6,814 bases of DNA. Origin: CAVAVT01 sp963592185 (GTDB lineage: Bacteria; Bacillota; Negativicutes; Selenomonadales; Selenomonadaceae). Location of the stretch: contig CAVAVT010000077.1 of the NCBI GenBank assembly GCA_963592185.1, forward strand, positions 1 to 6,814, in the 5' to 3' direction. Positions 1 through 6,711 of this stretch are shown piece after piece (position 1 is the first letter of the stretch; each line of letters opens with the position of its first letter). The notes below the pieces were generated by a model, which was not told where the DNA came from, made no database searches, and saw nothing but the letters and a program-made list of their open reading frames with translations. Both the position numbers and the translations under genes were made by a program.

Positions 1-2
1 TA

Positions 3-1316
3 TGGCTTCCCAATGCCCATCCGGCGGCTCCCAGTCATGTGTCCGCCCTGATGAGTGGTGTTATGCTGAAGGTGGCTGTATATGGCTTCGGACGCTTTAT
101 GTTTCTGTTTTTCGACCTTAATGTGTTCGCCTACGGTCTGATAGTTATGGTTGTTGGACTGATATCCGCATTCCTGGGTGTGCTTTACGCTTCAATGGAA
201 AAGGATATGAAGCGTATATTGGCATATTCTTCAGTGGAAAATATGGGAATCATTTTTGCAGCCTTTGGCTGTGGTATGATTCTTCAAGCAATGGGCCGTG
301 GATATATGTCGTACATTGCTTTTACAGCGGTGCTGTTCCTCTGTCTCAGCCACAGTCTTATGAAATGCCTGCTGTTTATGAGCGCAGGAGCTGTGCTTCA
401 TGCAACAGGAACGAAAAATATTGAGAAATTGGGCGGACTAGCAAAGAAAATGCCCTGGACCGCATTTTTCACCCTTATTGGCTGCATGTCCCTTGCCTCC
501 CTGCCATTGACCAGCGGATTCATTGGGGAGTGGATGGCTCTTCAGAGCGTTATGACAATGGCATGGCAGGCTGTGGCTCCTGAAATGCGTATACTGGTTA
601 TTTTCGCATTTATTTTGTTAGGCTTTACCGGGGCGCTGGCCCTTGGATGCTTTGTCCGTATGTACGGTGTGGCATTCCTTGGAAGGCGCAGGTCCACAGC
701 GGTTTTAAAGGCTCATGAAATGCCTGTTTCCATGCGTATCGGCATGGGGATTCAAGCGCTGCTCATTGTTATCATCGGTATCGCACCGGGAGCTGTTGTT
801 GAGCGGCTTCAGTACGTGGTGACCAGTAAGGACGGTCTGCCAATAGCCTTTGAATATGGCATTGTATGGAATGGCGGCGGAAATTTCGTCTACATGAGTC
901 CAATAGCCATTGCATTGCTGGCACTTATACTTATTATTGTGCTTGGACTCCCACTTATGGGAAAGGGCGTATTTGTTTATAAGGACGTTACCTGGAACTG
1001 CGGAACCGTGCCAACACGCCGTCAGCAGTATACAGCTACCGGCTTTACAAAGCCGCTTAGAAGAGCTTTTGACTGGATTTTGAAGCCTCGCAGAGAGAGA
1101 GTATTCCTTCAGAAAGATCACGAATATTTCGGCCGCCGTGTGCAGTATAATCTCATGATTCCTGACAGATTCAGCGACAAGCTCTATCATCCTCTGGAGC
1201 ATATCATGGTTAAGACCTCTGAATTTATGCGTGTTATCCAGCAGGGAAGTGTAAGGCTTTACATAGCCTATACAATGATTGCCATGGTTGTGGTGCTGAT
1301 ATGGGGGGTGATGTAA
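3..1316 (+). CDS. hyfB: Hydrogenase-4 component B-like antiporter subunit (HyfB/HycC), 5'-partial
   Basis: Integral membrane, NuoL-type antiporter-like subunit of a group 4 [NiFe] hydrogenase, expected to help couple H2 chemistry to ion translocation. The frame is open from base 3 through the left edge and 437 residues are present. E. coli HyfB has about 670, so roughly the first third is missing. The GTG at 39 is internal, because the codons before it read as the family motif WLPNAHPAAPSH. Counting W at base 3 as residue 1, the membrane Lys of the following helix is residue 23, the EKDMKR..YSSVENMG loop is at 66-82, and the SHSLMK segment (His117, Lys121) matches the broken-helix region of antiporter subunits. 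Several further hydrophobic helices follow. A soluble stretch with a WNCG motif and a last C-terminal helix are typical of HyfB rather than NuoL. The gene ends 3 bases before hyfC. HycC is the alternative name, but the neighbouring hyfE and hyfF favour HyfB. Confidence 0.93.
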   Translation, partial: WLPNAHPAAPSHVSALMSGVMLKVAVYGFGRFMFLFFDLNVFAYGLIVMVVGLISAFLGVLYASMEKDMKRILAYSSVENMGIIFAAFGCGMILQAMGRGYMSYIAFTAVLFLCLSHSLMKCLLFMSAGAVLHATGTKNIEKLGGLAKKMPWTAFFTLIGCMSLASLPLTSGFIGEWMALQSVMTMAWQAVAPEMRILVIFAFILLGFTGALALGCFVRMYGVAFLGRRRSTAVLKAHEMPVSMRIGMGIQALLIVIIGIAPGAVVERLQYVVTSKDGLPIAFEYGIVWNGGGNFVYMSPIAIALLALILIIVLGLPLMGKGVFVYKDVTWNCGTVPTRRQQYTATGFTKPLRRAFDWILKPRRERVFLQKDHEYFGRRVQYNLMIPDRFSDKLYHPLEHIMVKTSEFMRVIQQGSVRLYIAYTMIAMVVVLIWGVM

Positions 1317-1319
1317 GTC

Positions 1320-2216
1320 ATGGGAGAAAATATTAAAGTATTGACATATGTACTCACCACAGGAGTTTCGCAGGCTGTTATTCTGCTGGCATTGGCTCCG
1401 CTGGTTGCCGGAATTATCAATAAGACCAAGGCTGTTTTGCAGAAGCGCAGGGGAGCCAGCATTTTCCAGGAGTATTTTGACCTTTGGAAATGGTGGAGAA
1501 AGCCTGTTGTAATTACTAAGTACACTAGCTGGATTTTCATTGCGGCTCCGGTGGTTTATTTGGGAACAAGCATTATGGCAGCATTTATGGTTCCTGGATT
1601 TATATCTTTCCAATTATCCATAGGAGATGCCTTTGTATTTGTGTACATACTGGCTTTGGGTCGGTTCTTCATGACCCTGGCATCTCTGGATTCAGCCACA
1701 GCCTTTGGAGGTATGGGCGGCTCCCGTGAAATTTACGTTTCCGTGCTAGTGGAACCGGCTGTAATGCTTGCCATTCTCGTAAATGCAGGTCTTTATGGTT
1801 CTACAGCACTTCCCCAGATGGTGGTGGATTATGACGGGGTGTTCTTCACTGTTCCGGCGGTAATGACAAGTATTGCATTTTTCCTTGTAATGCTTGCGGA
1901 GAACAGCCGCCTGCCGGTGGACAATCCCGATACACATTTGGAGCTTACAATGATTCATGAGGGAATGACACTGGAATATTCCGGCAGACTTCTCACTATG
2001 ATTCATTTGGGCAGCATGTTGAAAATTCTGGTTTTTCTGGTGATTTTCAGTGCCCTGTATCTGCCAATACCGCTGCCTATTCCGGTGAAAATCCTTATTG
2101 GAGCTGTGCTTATCGGCGTGGTGGAAATCCTGAACAACAAAATGAGACTCTTTAAGATTCGTGTCTACATGGGCGCTGCAATACTGCTTCTGGCACTGTC
2201 TGTTATTGCGAGGTAA
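1320..2216 (+). CDS. hyfC: Hydrogenase-4 component C, NuoH-like membrane anchor (HyfC/HycD)
   Basis: NuoH-like membrane protein that connects the hydrophilic hydrogenase arm to the membrane arm. In complex I the homologue forms the quinone and proton entry region; group 4 hydrogenases keep the fold without needing quinone. The protein has 298 residues, close to E. coli HycD (307) and HyfC (about 315), so it looks full length. Visible motifs are the basic cytoplasmic loop KAVLQKRRGASIFQEYFD (38-54), the GGMGGSREIYVSVLVEP loop (130-146), and the acidic signature ENSRLPVDNPDTHLELTMIHE (194-214) followed by EYSGR (219-223), all hallmarks of HycD/HyfC. About eight hydrophobic segments are apparent. 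The ATG at 1320 lies 3 bases after the hyfB stop. A G-rich Shine-Dalgarno (GGGGGGTG, 1303-1310) sits inside the end of hyfB, which suggests translational coupling. No key residue appears to be missing. Confidence 0.96.
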   Translation: MGENIKVLTYVLTTGVSQAVILLALAPLVAGIINKTKAVLQKRRGASIFQEYFDLWKWWRKPVVITKYTSWIFIAAPVVYLGTSIMAAFMVPGFISFQLSIGDAFVFVYILALGRFFMTLASLDSATAFGGMGGSREIYVSVLVEPAVMLAILVNAGLYGSTALPQMVVDYDGVFFTVPAVMTSIAFFLVMLAENSRLPVDNPDTHLELTMIHEGMTLEYSGRLLTMIHLGSMLKILVFLVIFSALYLPIPLPIPVKILIGAVLIGVVEILNNKMRLFKIRVYMGAAILLLALSVIAR

Positions 2217-2225
2217 GGGGGGAAG
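2215..2225 (+). promoter_or_regulatory. Ribosome binding site that fixes the hyfE start
   Basis: AAGGGGGGAAG lies directly after the hyfC stop and about 8-10 bases before the ATG at 2233. It supports that ATG over the in-frame ATG at 2161, which is buried in hyfC. Confidence 0.75.
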
Positions 2226-2232
2226 AAGATTT

Positions 2233-2862
2233 ATGGAATATTTAGTGGTACTTCTGATTTTTGTTGTCTTCCTCCAGACCCGGGTTATGGATCTTAGTCG
2301 TTCCGTGTACTGCCTGGCATTCCAGTCTGGAATCATTGCCTGTGCATGTATCGTATCTGGTCTTGCTGCCGGGGATGATATTCATGCGATACTGACGGGA
2401 ATTTTGACGCTGGCTATCAAGGTGGTATTTATCCCTGGTGCCATGATACGTCTCATAGGAAAAATCAAGGATCAGCGTGAAATCGTTTCAGATATCAATG
2501 TAAATTATTCTACACTGGCGGCTGCGGCCTTTCTGGTTTTAGGCTATATCATTGTGGACAGAATGATGCCCGGAGTAATAGGAAGAGACATTATTGCGGC
2601 AGCCATTCTGATGATAATGACAGGTCTTGCACTGATGGTTCTTAGAAAAAGAGCAATCATGCAGATGTGCGGCCTCATTACTCTGGAAAATGGAATATAC
2701 CTGCTGGGCCTTTTGGTGACAGAAGGTCTGCCTCTGGTTGTAGAGCTGGGTGTATTTTTGGATGTACTCATTGCCGTTGTCGTGCTGGTTATACTGACTA
2801 ACCGCATGAGCCTTTCCTTCATGACTACTGATACCACGGTCATGCGCAAGCTTAAGGGCTGA
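2233..2862 (+). CDS. hyfE: Hydrogenase-4 component E (HyfE), NuoK-related membrane subunit
   Basis: Small hydrophobic subunit of the membrane arm, present in hydrogenase-4-type complexes and absent from the simpler hyc (FHL-1) operon. Its C-terminal half is related to NuoK. The protein has 209 residues, close to E. coli HyfE (216). About six hydrophobic helices are visible, with family motifs GLITLENGIYLLGL (147-160) and ELGVFLDVLIAVVVL (171-185) carrying membrane Glu152, Glu171 and Asp177, which are candidate ion-path residues. The frame is open further upstream to an ATG at 2161, but that would overlap hyfC by 56 bases and add 24 atypical residues. The ATG at 2233 follows a strong G-rich Shine-Dalgarno and gives the usual hydrophobic start MEYLVVLLIF. 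It begins 16 bases after hyfC and is followed by a 42-base gap before hyfF. A hyfD gene would normally come between hyfC and hyfE but is not present. Confidence 0.93.
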   Translation: MEYLVVLLIFVVFLQTRVMDLSRSVYCLAFQSGIIACACIVSGLAAGDDIHAILTGILTLAIKVVFIPGAMIRLIGKIKDQREIVSDINVNYSTLAAAAFLVLGYIIVDRMMPGVIGRDIIAAAILMIMTGLALMVLRKRAIMQMCGLITLENGIYLLGLLVTEGLPLVVELGVFLDVLIAVVVLVILTNRMSLSFMTTDTTVMRKLKG

Positions 2863-2904
2863 GTGAAGGTTTTCTGAAACTGAAAAGAAAGGAATTCCCG
2901 CAAC

Positions 2905-4407
2905 ATGGAATTTTCGAATATATATCTGATATATTTCATATTGGCAATGCCAATTATTTTCAGTGCGGTGGCTGCAACCAATATTTTGAGCCTTGCACTG
3001 CTCCATTGGGCGGACCGTATTACAGCCACAGCGGTATTCGCAGCGGTTGTAATGCTGTTGTCACAGTTTGATGTGAATACGCCCCTTCATTATGGTTACA
3101 TTTACATGGATGCACTGAGCCTGTGGATGCTTCTGATAGTTTCCATCCTCTATATCGCCTTTGCCTGGACCAGCAAGGCATATTTGGAAAGAGATACAAA
3201 TATCCGCTATGGATATCTGCACAGACTCACACATCTTGAGGGAAGATTTTATGCACTGTCCCATATTTTTGTATGGACAATGATGCTGGTGGTGCTGGTG
3301 GACAGCATGGGCCTCATGTGGGTAACTATTGAGGCAACAACTCTGGTATCCGCACTGCTGGTGGCATTTAAATTCACAGGAACCTCACTGGAGGCGGCAT
3401 GGAAGTACGTCATGGTCTGCACCGTAGGTATCTGTCTTGCTCTGCTTGGAACAATCATTATCTACTACGCACAGCTTACAGCCCTTGGGCCAGGACTTCC
3501 CCTGGACTGGGAATATCTGGCAAAAAATGGTGCAATGCTGAATCCAGCACTGGCAAAGCTTGCATTCTGTTTCCTTTTTGTAGGATATGGCACAAAGGTT
3601 GGTCTTGCTCCAATGCATGCATGGCTTCCTGATGCACATTCCGAGGCTCCGGCCCTCACATCCGGTCTTCTTTCAGGTGCGCTGTGTATCTGTGCAATAT
3701 ATGTTCTACTTCGTGCAATCGTTATTTTAATGCCCTCTGTGGGAATAGATTTTATCAGCAGCATGTGTCTTGCCTTCGGTCTTTTGACTATTGCTCTTGC
3801 TGTGCCATTTGTGGTGGTTCAGCGTGATGTAAAGCGTATGTTGGCGTATTCCTCTATGGAGAACTTCGGCCTCATGGCTGCAGGCTTCGGCCTTTTCATT
3901 CCTCTGTCTGTACAGGCATCCCTGCTGCACATGATGAATCACGCAATGATAAAGTATGCATTGTTTTACACAGCCGGTACAATTATGGAAACCTATGCCA
4001 CAAAGAATATGATGAGAATTCACGGAATGATGGTACAGGCACCTAAGACAGCGATGTTCTGGCTCATTGGTATAGTTGGAATACTTGGAATGCCTCCAAT
4101 GGGTATTTTCTTCAGCAAGTTCTACATTATCTCAAGCTTCTTTGAGTCCATGCACCCGTTCCTTGGAATCCTTGCACTGGGACTTCTGGCTGGAATGCTT
4201 ATAGGTATTCTCTATCATGCAATGCGTATGCTAGGTGGAACTCCTCACAGAAAGTCCGGAGGAGAGCTTATGGGACGTCTTGATGCGGCTGTATTGGTAC
4301 TGCTTTTGCTGGGAAGCGGCATCATAAGCGGCTTTACCTATGAGATTCCGTATATTGGGGCCCTGCTGACGAAGGCGGCTTCAATTGTAATGGGAGGTGC
4401 GGCATAA
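2905..4407 (+). CDS. hyfF: Hydrogenase-4 component F (HyfF), NuoM/N-type antiporter-like subunit
   Basis: Second antiporter-like (proton-conducting membrane transporter) subunit of the complex, 500 residues against about 526 in E. coli HyfF. The sequence is strongly hydrophobic, with roughly fourteen helices. Conserved elements are Glu143 in WVTIEATTL (TM5 glutamate), Lys167 in AAWKYVM, Lys231 in GTKVGLAPMHAWLPDAHSEAP (about 229-249), the RDVKRMLAYSSMENFG loop (307-322), and the HMMNHAMIKYALF helix with His346 and Lys350. Lys405 lies in FFSKF. All charged residues expected for an ion-translocating subunit therefore seem intact. It is a distant paralogue of hyfB in this window; the two share the KR-x-LAYSS-x-EN loop. 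The start ATG at 2905 is preceded by AAAGGA (2888-2893), a modest ribosome binding site. The stop overlaps the hyfG start by one base (TAATG), implying coupled translation. HyfD is an alternative family member, but the gene order hyfE-hyfF-hyfG fits HyfF better. Confidence 0.93.
   Translation: MEFSNIYLIYFILAMPIIFSAVAATNILSLALLHWADRITATAVFAAVVMLLSQFDVNTPLHYGYIYMDALSLWMLLIVSILYIAFAWTSKAYLERDTNIRYGYLHRLTHLEGRFYALSHIFVWTMMLVVLVDSMGLMWVTIEATTLVSALLVAFKFTGTSLEAAWKYVMVCTVGICLALLGTIIIYYAQLTALGPGLPLDWEYLAKNGAMLNPALAKLAFCFLFVGYGTKVGLAPMHAWLPDAHSEAPALTSGLLSGALCICAIYVLLRAIVILMPSVGIDFISSMCLAFGLLTIALAVPFVVVQRDVKRMLAYSSMENFGLMAAGFGLFIPLSVQASLLHMMNHAMIKYALFYTAGTIMETYATKNMMRIHGMMVQAPKTAMFWLIGIVGILGMPPMGIFFSKFYIISSFFESMHPFLGILALGLLAGMLIGILYHAMRMLGGTPHRKSGGELMGRLDAAVLVLLLLGSGIISGFTYEIPYIGALLTKAASIVMGGAA
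4392..4399 (+). promoter_or_regulatory. Ribosome binding site of hyfG
   Basis: GGGAGGTG is almost fully complementary to the 16S rRNA 3' end and sits 7 bases before the hyfG ATG at 4407. It lies within the last codons of hyfF. Together with the TAATG overlap this suggests that the catalytic subunit is translated efficiently and coupled to hyfF. Confidence 0.8.
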
Positions 4408-5927
4408 TGGAAAAAATGAATATTATTACCGTAGAGCCATCAGCGCTTAAAGGTACAGCAAATATTCTTTCAAAAAATCATACCCATCCCATGACAGCCA
4501 TGTTTGGCCGTGATGAGACACAGAATCCTGAGGTAAAGGGCTATGCCATTTACTGCGTATTTGAGAATAAGGAAAAGGATCGGATGGACGCTGTAAAGGC
4601 TGTATTCGGTCCTGAGGATGAGCTGTCATATGAATCCCTCACTCCGCTTTTCCCTTCTGCTGCATGGTATGAGAGGGAAATAAAGGATATGTTTGGAATC
4701 ATTCCTTTAGGTCATCCAGACCCCAGGCCTCTGGTGCTTCACGAAAGCTTCCCGGAGGGATTTTATCCCTTGAGAAAATCTATTCCTGTGGATGCAGAGG
4801 TTCACGGAAAAAGGGAAATTAAAATGAATACCGCAAAGGGCGAGGGCGTGTTCCAGGTAGGTGTCGGTCCTATCCATGCAGGTATTATAGAGCCGGGACA
4901 TTTCCGTTTCAGTCAGGCTGGAGAGTCAATGCTGAATCTGGATGCAAAGCTCTTTTTCACTCACAGGGGTATTGAAAAGACTCTGGAGGGAAAGACTCCA
5001 TGGGAGGCTCTGCCAATTGTGGAGCGCATATGCGGAGCCTGCAGCATTGCCAATACCTGGAGTTTCTGTCAGGCTGTTGAGCAGGTAGCTGGAGTGAATG
5101 TTCCTAGAAGGGCACAGATTATCCGTACACTTTTGGCCGAAATAGAGAGAATCACAAATCATGTGGGAGATATTGGAAATATCCCTGCTGGTGTTGGATT
5201 CAATCCGGCAATCAGCCTTGGAAGCCGTACAAAGGAATCTTTGATGAGGCTTCAGGAGCGTATCGCTGGAAATAGATTCCTTCGTGGAGTAATTGTTCCA
5301 GGCGGCGTATCTCAGGACATTACTCCGGAGCTTATAGCTGATATCAAGGAAACCCTTGAGGATGCGGAAATCAATGCAGAGGACATTAATACAATGTTTG
5401 CCGAGCAGTCAAATTTCCAGAACCGTATCCGTACCACCGGCATTATAAGAAAGAAAACAGCTATGGACCTTGCCATGGTGGGTGTGGGAGCACGTGCCAG
5501 CGGATTTGCCCATGACAGCCGTAAGGATTTTTCCTATGGCATATATCCGGAGCTTGATTTTGAGCTTGTTACTGAATCCGATGGTGATGTGGCTGCAAGA
5601 ATCAGCATCCGTGTAAAAGAGCTTAGGGAGTCCTTCCAGATGGTGGAGCAGCTGCTTACACTTCTTGAGTCTGAGAATGATGGGAAACTTCGTGTGGCTG
5701 TTCCGGCAGCCAAGGGAGAGGGTATAGGCATATCCGAGTCCCCACGTGGAAGTGATGTTCATTACGTGGCGTTGGACAATGAAGGACGTATCGACAGAAT
5801 TTTTGTCCGCAGCGCATCCTATTGTAACTGGCCTGCACTGCCAATAGCGGTGCAGGGTGATATCATCCCGGATTTTCCGCTTATAAACAAGAGCTTTGAG
5901 CTTTGTTATGCGTGCCTTGATCGTTGA
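4407..5927 (+). CDS. hyfG: [NiFe]-hydrogenase large subunit with fused NuoC and NuoD-like domains (HyfG/HycE), no C-terminal extension
   Basis: Catalytic subunit of the group 4 hydrogenase, on the cytoplasmic side, holding the Ni-Fe site for H2 formation or oxidation. It has 506 residues, against about 570 for E. coli HycE/HyfG. Residues about 30-125 are the NuoC-like domain (AAWYEREIKDMFGIIPLGHPDPRP, then PEGFYPLRK); from about 145 on it is NuoD-like (EPGHFRF 162-168, HRGIEK 186-191, SPRGSDVHY 445-453). The nickel ligands are Cys209 and Cys212 (ERICGAC) and Cys500 and Cys503 (ELCYACLDR). Two changes from the usual motifs are visible. Residue 216, normally His in CGxCxxxH, is Asn. The Asp-Pro before Cys500 is Glu498-Leu499. 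The protein ends at Arg506, where HycE is cut by the HycI endopeptidase, so it is already in mature form. The TGA stop is followed at once by an in-frame TAG. The start is 1 base into the hyfF stop, behind a near-perfect Shine-Dalgarno. The N-terminus is about 30 residues shorter than HycE. Confidence 0.95.
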   Translation: MEKMNIITVEPSALKGTANILSKNHTHPMTAMFGRDETQNPEVKGYAIYCVFENKEKDRMDAVKAVFGPEDELSYESLTPLFPSAAWYEREIKDMFGIIPLGHPDPRPLVLHESFPEGFYPLRKSIPVDAEVHGKREIKMNTAKGEGVFQVGVGPIHAGIIEPGHFRFSQAGESMLNLDAKLFFTHRGIEKTLEGKTPWEALPIVERICGACSIANTWSFCQAVEQVAGVNVPRRAQIIRTLLAEIERITNHVGDIGNIPAGVGFNPAISLGSRTKESLMRLQERIAGNRFLRGVIVPGGVSQDITPELIADIKETLEDAEINAEDINTMFAEQSNFQNRIRTTGIIRKKTAMDLAMVGVGARASGFAHDSRKDFSYGIYPELDFELVTESDGDVAARISIRVKELRESFQMVEQLLTLLESENDGKLRVAVPAAKGEGIGISESPRGSDVHYVALDNEGRIDRIFVRSASYCNWPALPIAVQGDIIPDFPLINKSFELCYACLDR

Positions 5928-5928
5928 T

Positions 5929-5935
5929 AGGGGAG
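5929..5935 (+). promoter_or_regulatory. Ribosome binding site that fixes the start of the hyfH-hyfI fusion gene
   Basis: AGGGGAG is 6 bases upstream of the GTG at 5942, the ideal distance. It begins two bases after the hyfG stop. This favours GTG 5942 over the TTG at 5924 as the initiation codon. Confidence 0.75.
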
Positions 5936-5941
5936 AGAAAA

Positions 5942-6658
5942 GTGTTTAAAGTATTCGAACGTTTATTTAATGACAAAATAGCAACCGAAGAGCTTTCCTT
6001 CAGCGGCAGCAAACGCTACAGAGGAAGGCTTGAGGGCAGCTCTGAAGAAACCTTTGAGGCCTGCAGAAAGGCTTGCCCCGTGGAGGCCTTTGGTGAGGAT
6101 GGAAATATAGATTACCACCGCTGTATTTTTTGCGGCCGCTGTGTAGAGGCATGTGCAAAAGCTGGCGGAGACCTGCACCACACCAATGAGGATGTAATGC
6201 CGGTACTTGTGGAGACAGCTCAGACTGTTGCACAGGAAGCAATCAAGAGAAAGCTTGGAAGAAGTCTTCACGTAAGACATTTGGATGCTGGTTCCTGCAA
6301 TGCCTGTGACTTTGAAATGGGAGCTATGTCAGGCCCCATGTATGACCTGCACAGCTATGGAATCCATGTGGATGCTTCTCCGAGACATGCGGACCTTCTC
6401 ATGGTTACTGGAGTAGTGACAAGAAATCTTGAGCAGGCTCTCAGAATGTCCTATGATGCCATGACGGAGCCAAAGCTGGTAATGGCATGTGGCGCCTGTG
6501 CAGCCGGGGGAAATACCTATGGCTCAACTTATGCTGTAGTAGGGGCGGCAGACAAGGTGGTTCCTGTGGACATATACATCCCAGGCTGTCCTCCAAGACC
6601 TGCAGCAATGATTGCCGGACTTCTGGCAGCAGCAGATATGCTTTCTAAGAAACTTTAA
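5942..6658 (+). CDS. hyfI: Fused ferredoxin-like and NuoB-like electron-transfer subunit (HyfH-HyfI fusion)
   Basis: Iron-sulfur subunit of 238 residues that should pass electrons to the Ni-Fe site of HyfG. Residues about 1-85 form a ferredoxin-like domain resembling HyfH/HycF: CRKACP (Cys41, Cys45) and CIFCGRCVEAC (Cys61, 64, 67, 71). Motif one lacks its first two cysteines, so only one [4Fe-4S] cluster (Cys61, 64, 67 with Cys45) can be assembled in the usual way. Residues about 105-238 are NuoB/HycG-like: SCNACDFE (Cys119, Cys122, Glu125), GACAAGG (Cys186) and PGCPPRP (Cys216) supply the proximal cluster ligands. SPRHADLLMVTG (146-157) is also typical of the family. The GTG at 5942 is preferred because AGGGGAG (5929-5935) lies 6 bases upstream. 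A TTG at 5924 would overlap the hyfG stop and place that site inside the gene. E. coli encodes the two domains as separate genes. No stop or frameshift separates them here. Confidence 0.92.
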   Translation: MFKVFERLFNDKIATEELSFSGSKRYRGRLEGSSEETFEACRKACPVEAFGEDGNIDYHRCIFCGRCVEACAKAGGDLHHTNEDVMPVLVETAQTVAQEAIKRKLGRSLHVRHLDAGSCNACDFEMGAMSGPMYDLHSYGIHVDASPRHADLLMVTGVVTRNLEQALRMSYDAMTEPKLVMACGACAAGGNTYGSTYAVVGAADKVVPVDIYIPGCPPRPAAMIAGLLAAADMLSKKL

Positions 6659-6659
6659 A

Positions 6660-6704
6660 AAACTGGTTCGCTGACTCGAAAGGGCGGCGGACCTGTTTGT
6701 CTTT
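6660..6704 (+). terminator. Candidate intrinsic terminator with a GAAA-capped hairpin, end of hyf operon
   Basis: The hairpin starts just after the last stop codon. GGTTCGCTG (6665-6673) pairs with CGGCGGACC (6685-6693), using two G-U pairs. Above a bulged A6674, CTC (6675-6677) pairs with GGG (6682-6684) and closes a GAAA tetraloop of the GNRA type. Below a U-U mismatch, C6663-G6695 and two or three A-U pairs extend the base. The 3' side runs into the T-rich TGTTTGTCTTTC. Position and shape fit Rho-independent termination, although the T tract is interrupted. No folding energy was computed. Confidence 0.5.
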
Positions 6705-6711
6705 CTGAAAG

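Noticed and set aside
705..1613. Long 302-codon open frame on the minus strand
   Set aside because: It is antisense across hyfB and hyfC, both strongly supported by conserved motifs. Its translation is rich in His, Asn, Cys and Ser without any family pattern, so it is a shadow of the real genes.
2161..2232. Upstream extension of hyfE to the ATG at 2161
   Set aside because: It would overlap hyfC by 56 bases and add 24 residues not typical of HyfE. The ATG at 2233 has the Shine-Dalgarno sequence and the standard hydrophobic start.
1746..2336. 196-codon minus-strand frame
   Set aside because: It is antisense to hyfC and hyfE, with low-complexity His/Gln/Asn-rich composition and no recognisable motif or ribosome binding site.
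2863..2904. Possible hairpin or internal promoter between hyfE and hyfF
   Set aside because: Only a 5-bp TTTTC/GAAAA match is visible and no convincing -35/-10 pair, so it is treated as plain spacer with a ribosome binding site.
4407..5927. HyfG as a complex I subunit or a metal-free Ehr-type homologue
   Set aside because: All four nickel-binding cysteines (209, 212, 500, 503) are present, whereas NuoD and Ehr-type proteins lack them. The [NiFe] hydrogenase call stands despite the altered neighbouring residues.
5924..5941. TTG start at 5924 for the last gene
   Set aside because: It would place the strong AGGGGAG site inside the coding region and lacks its own well-spaced site. GTG 5942 is ideally spaced.
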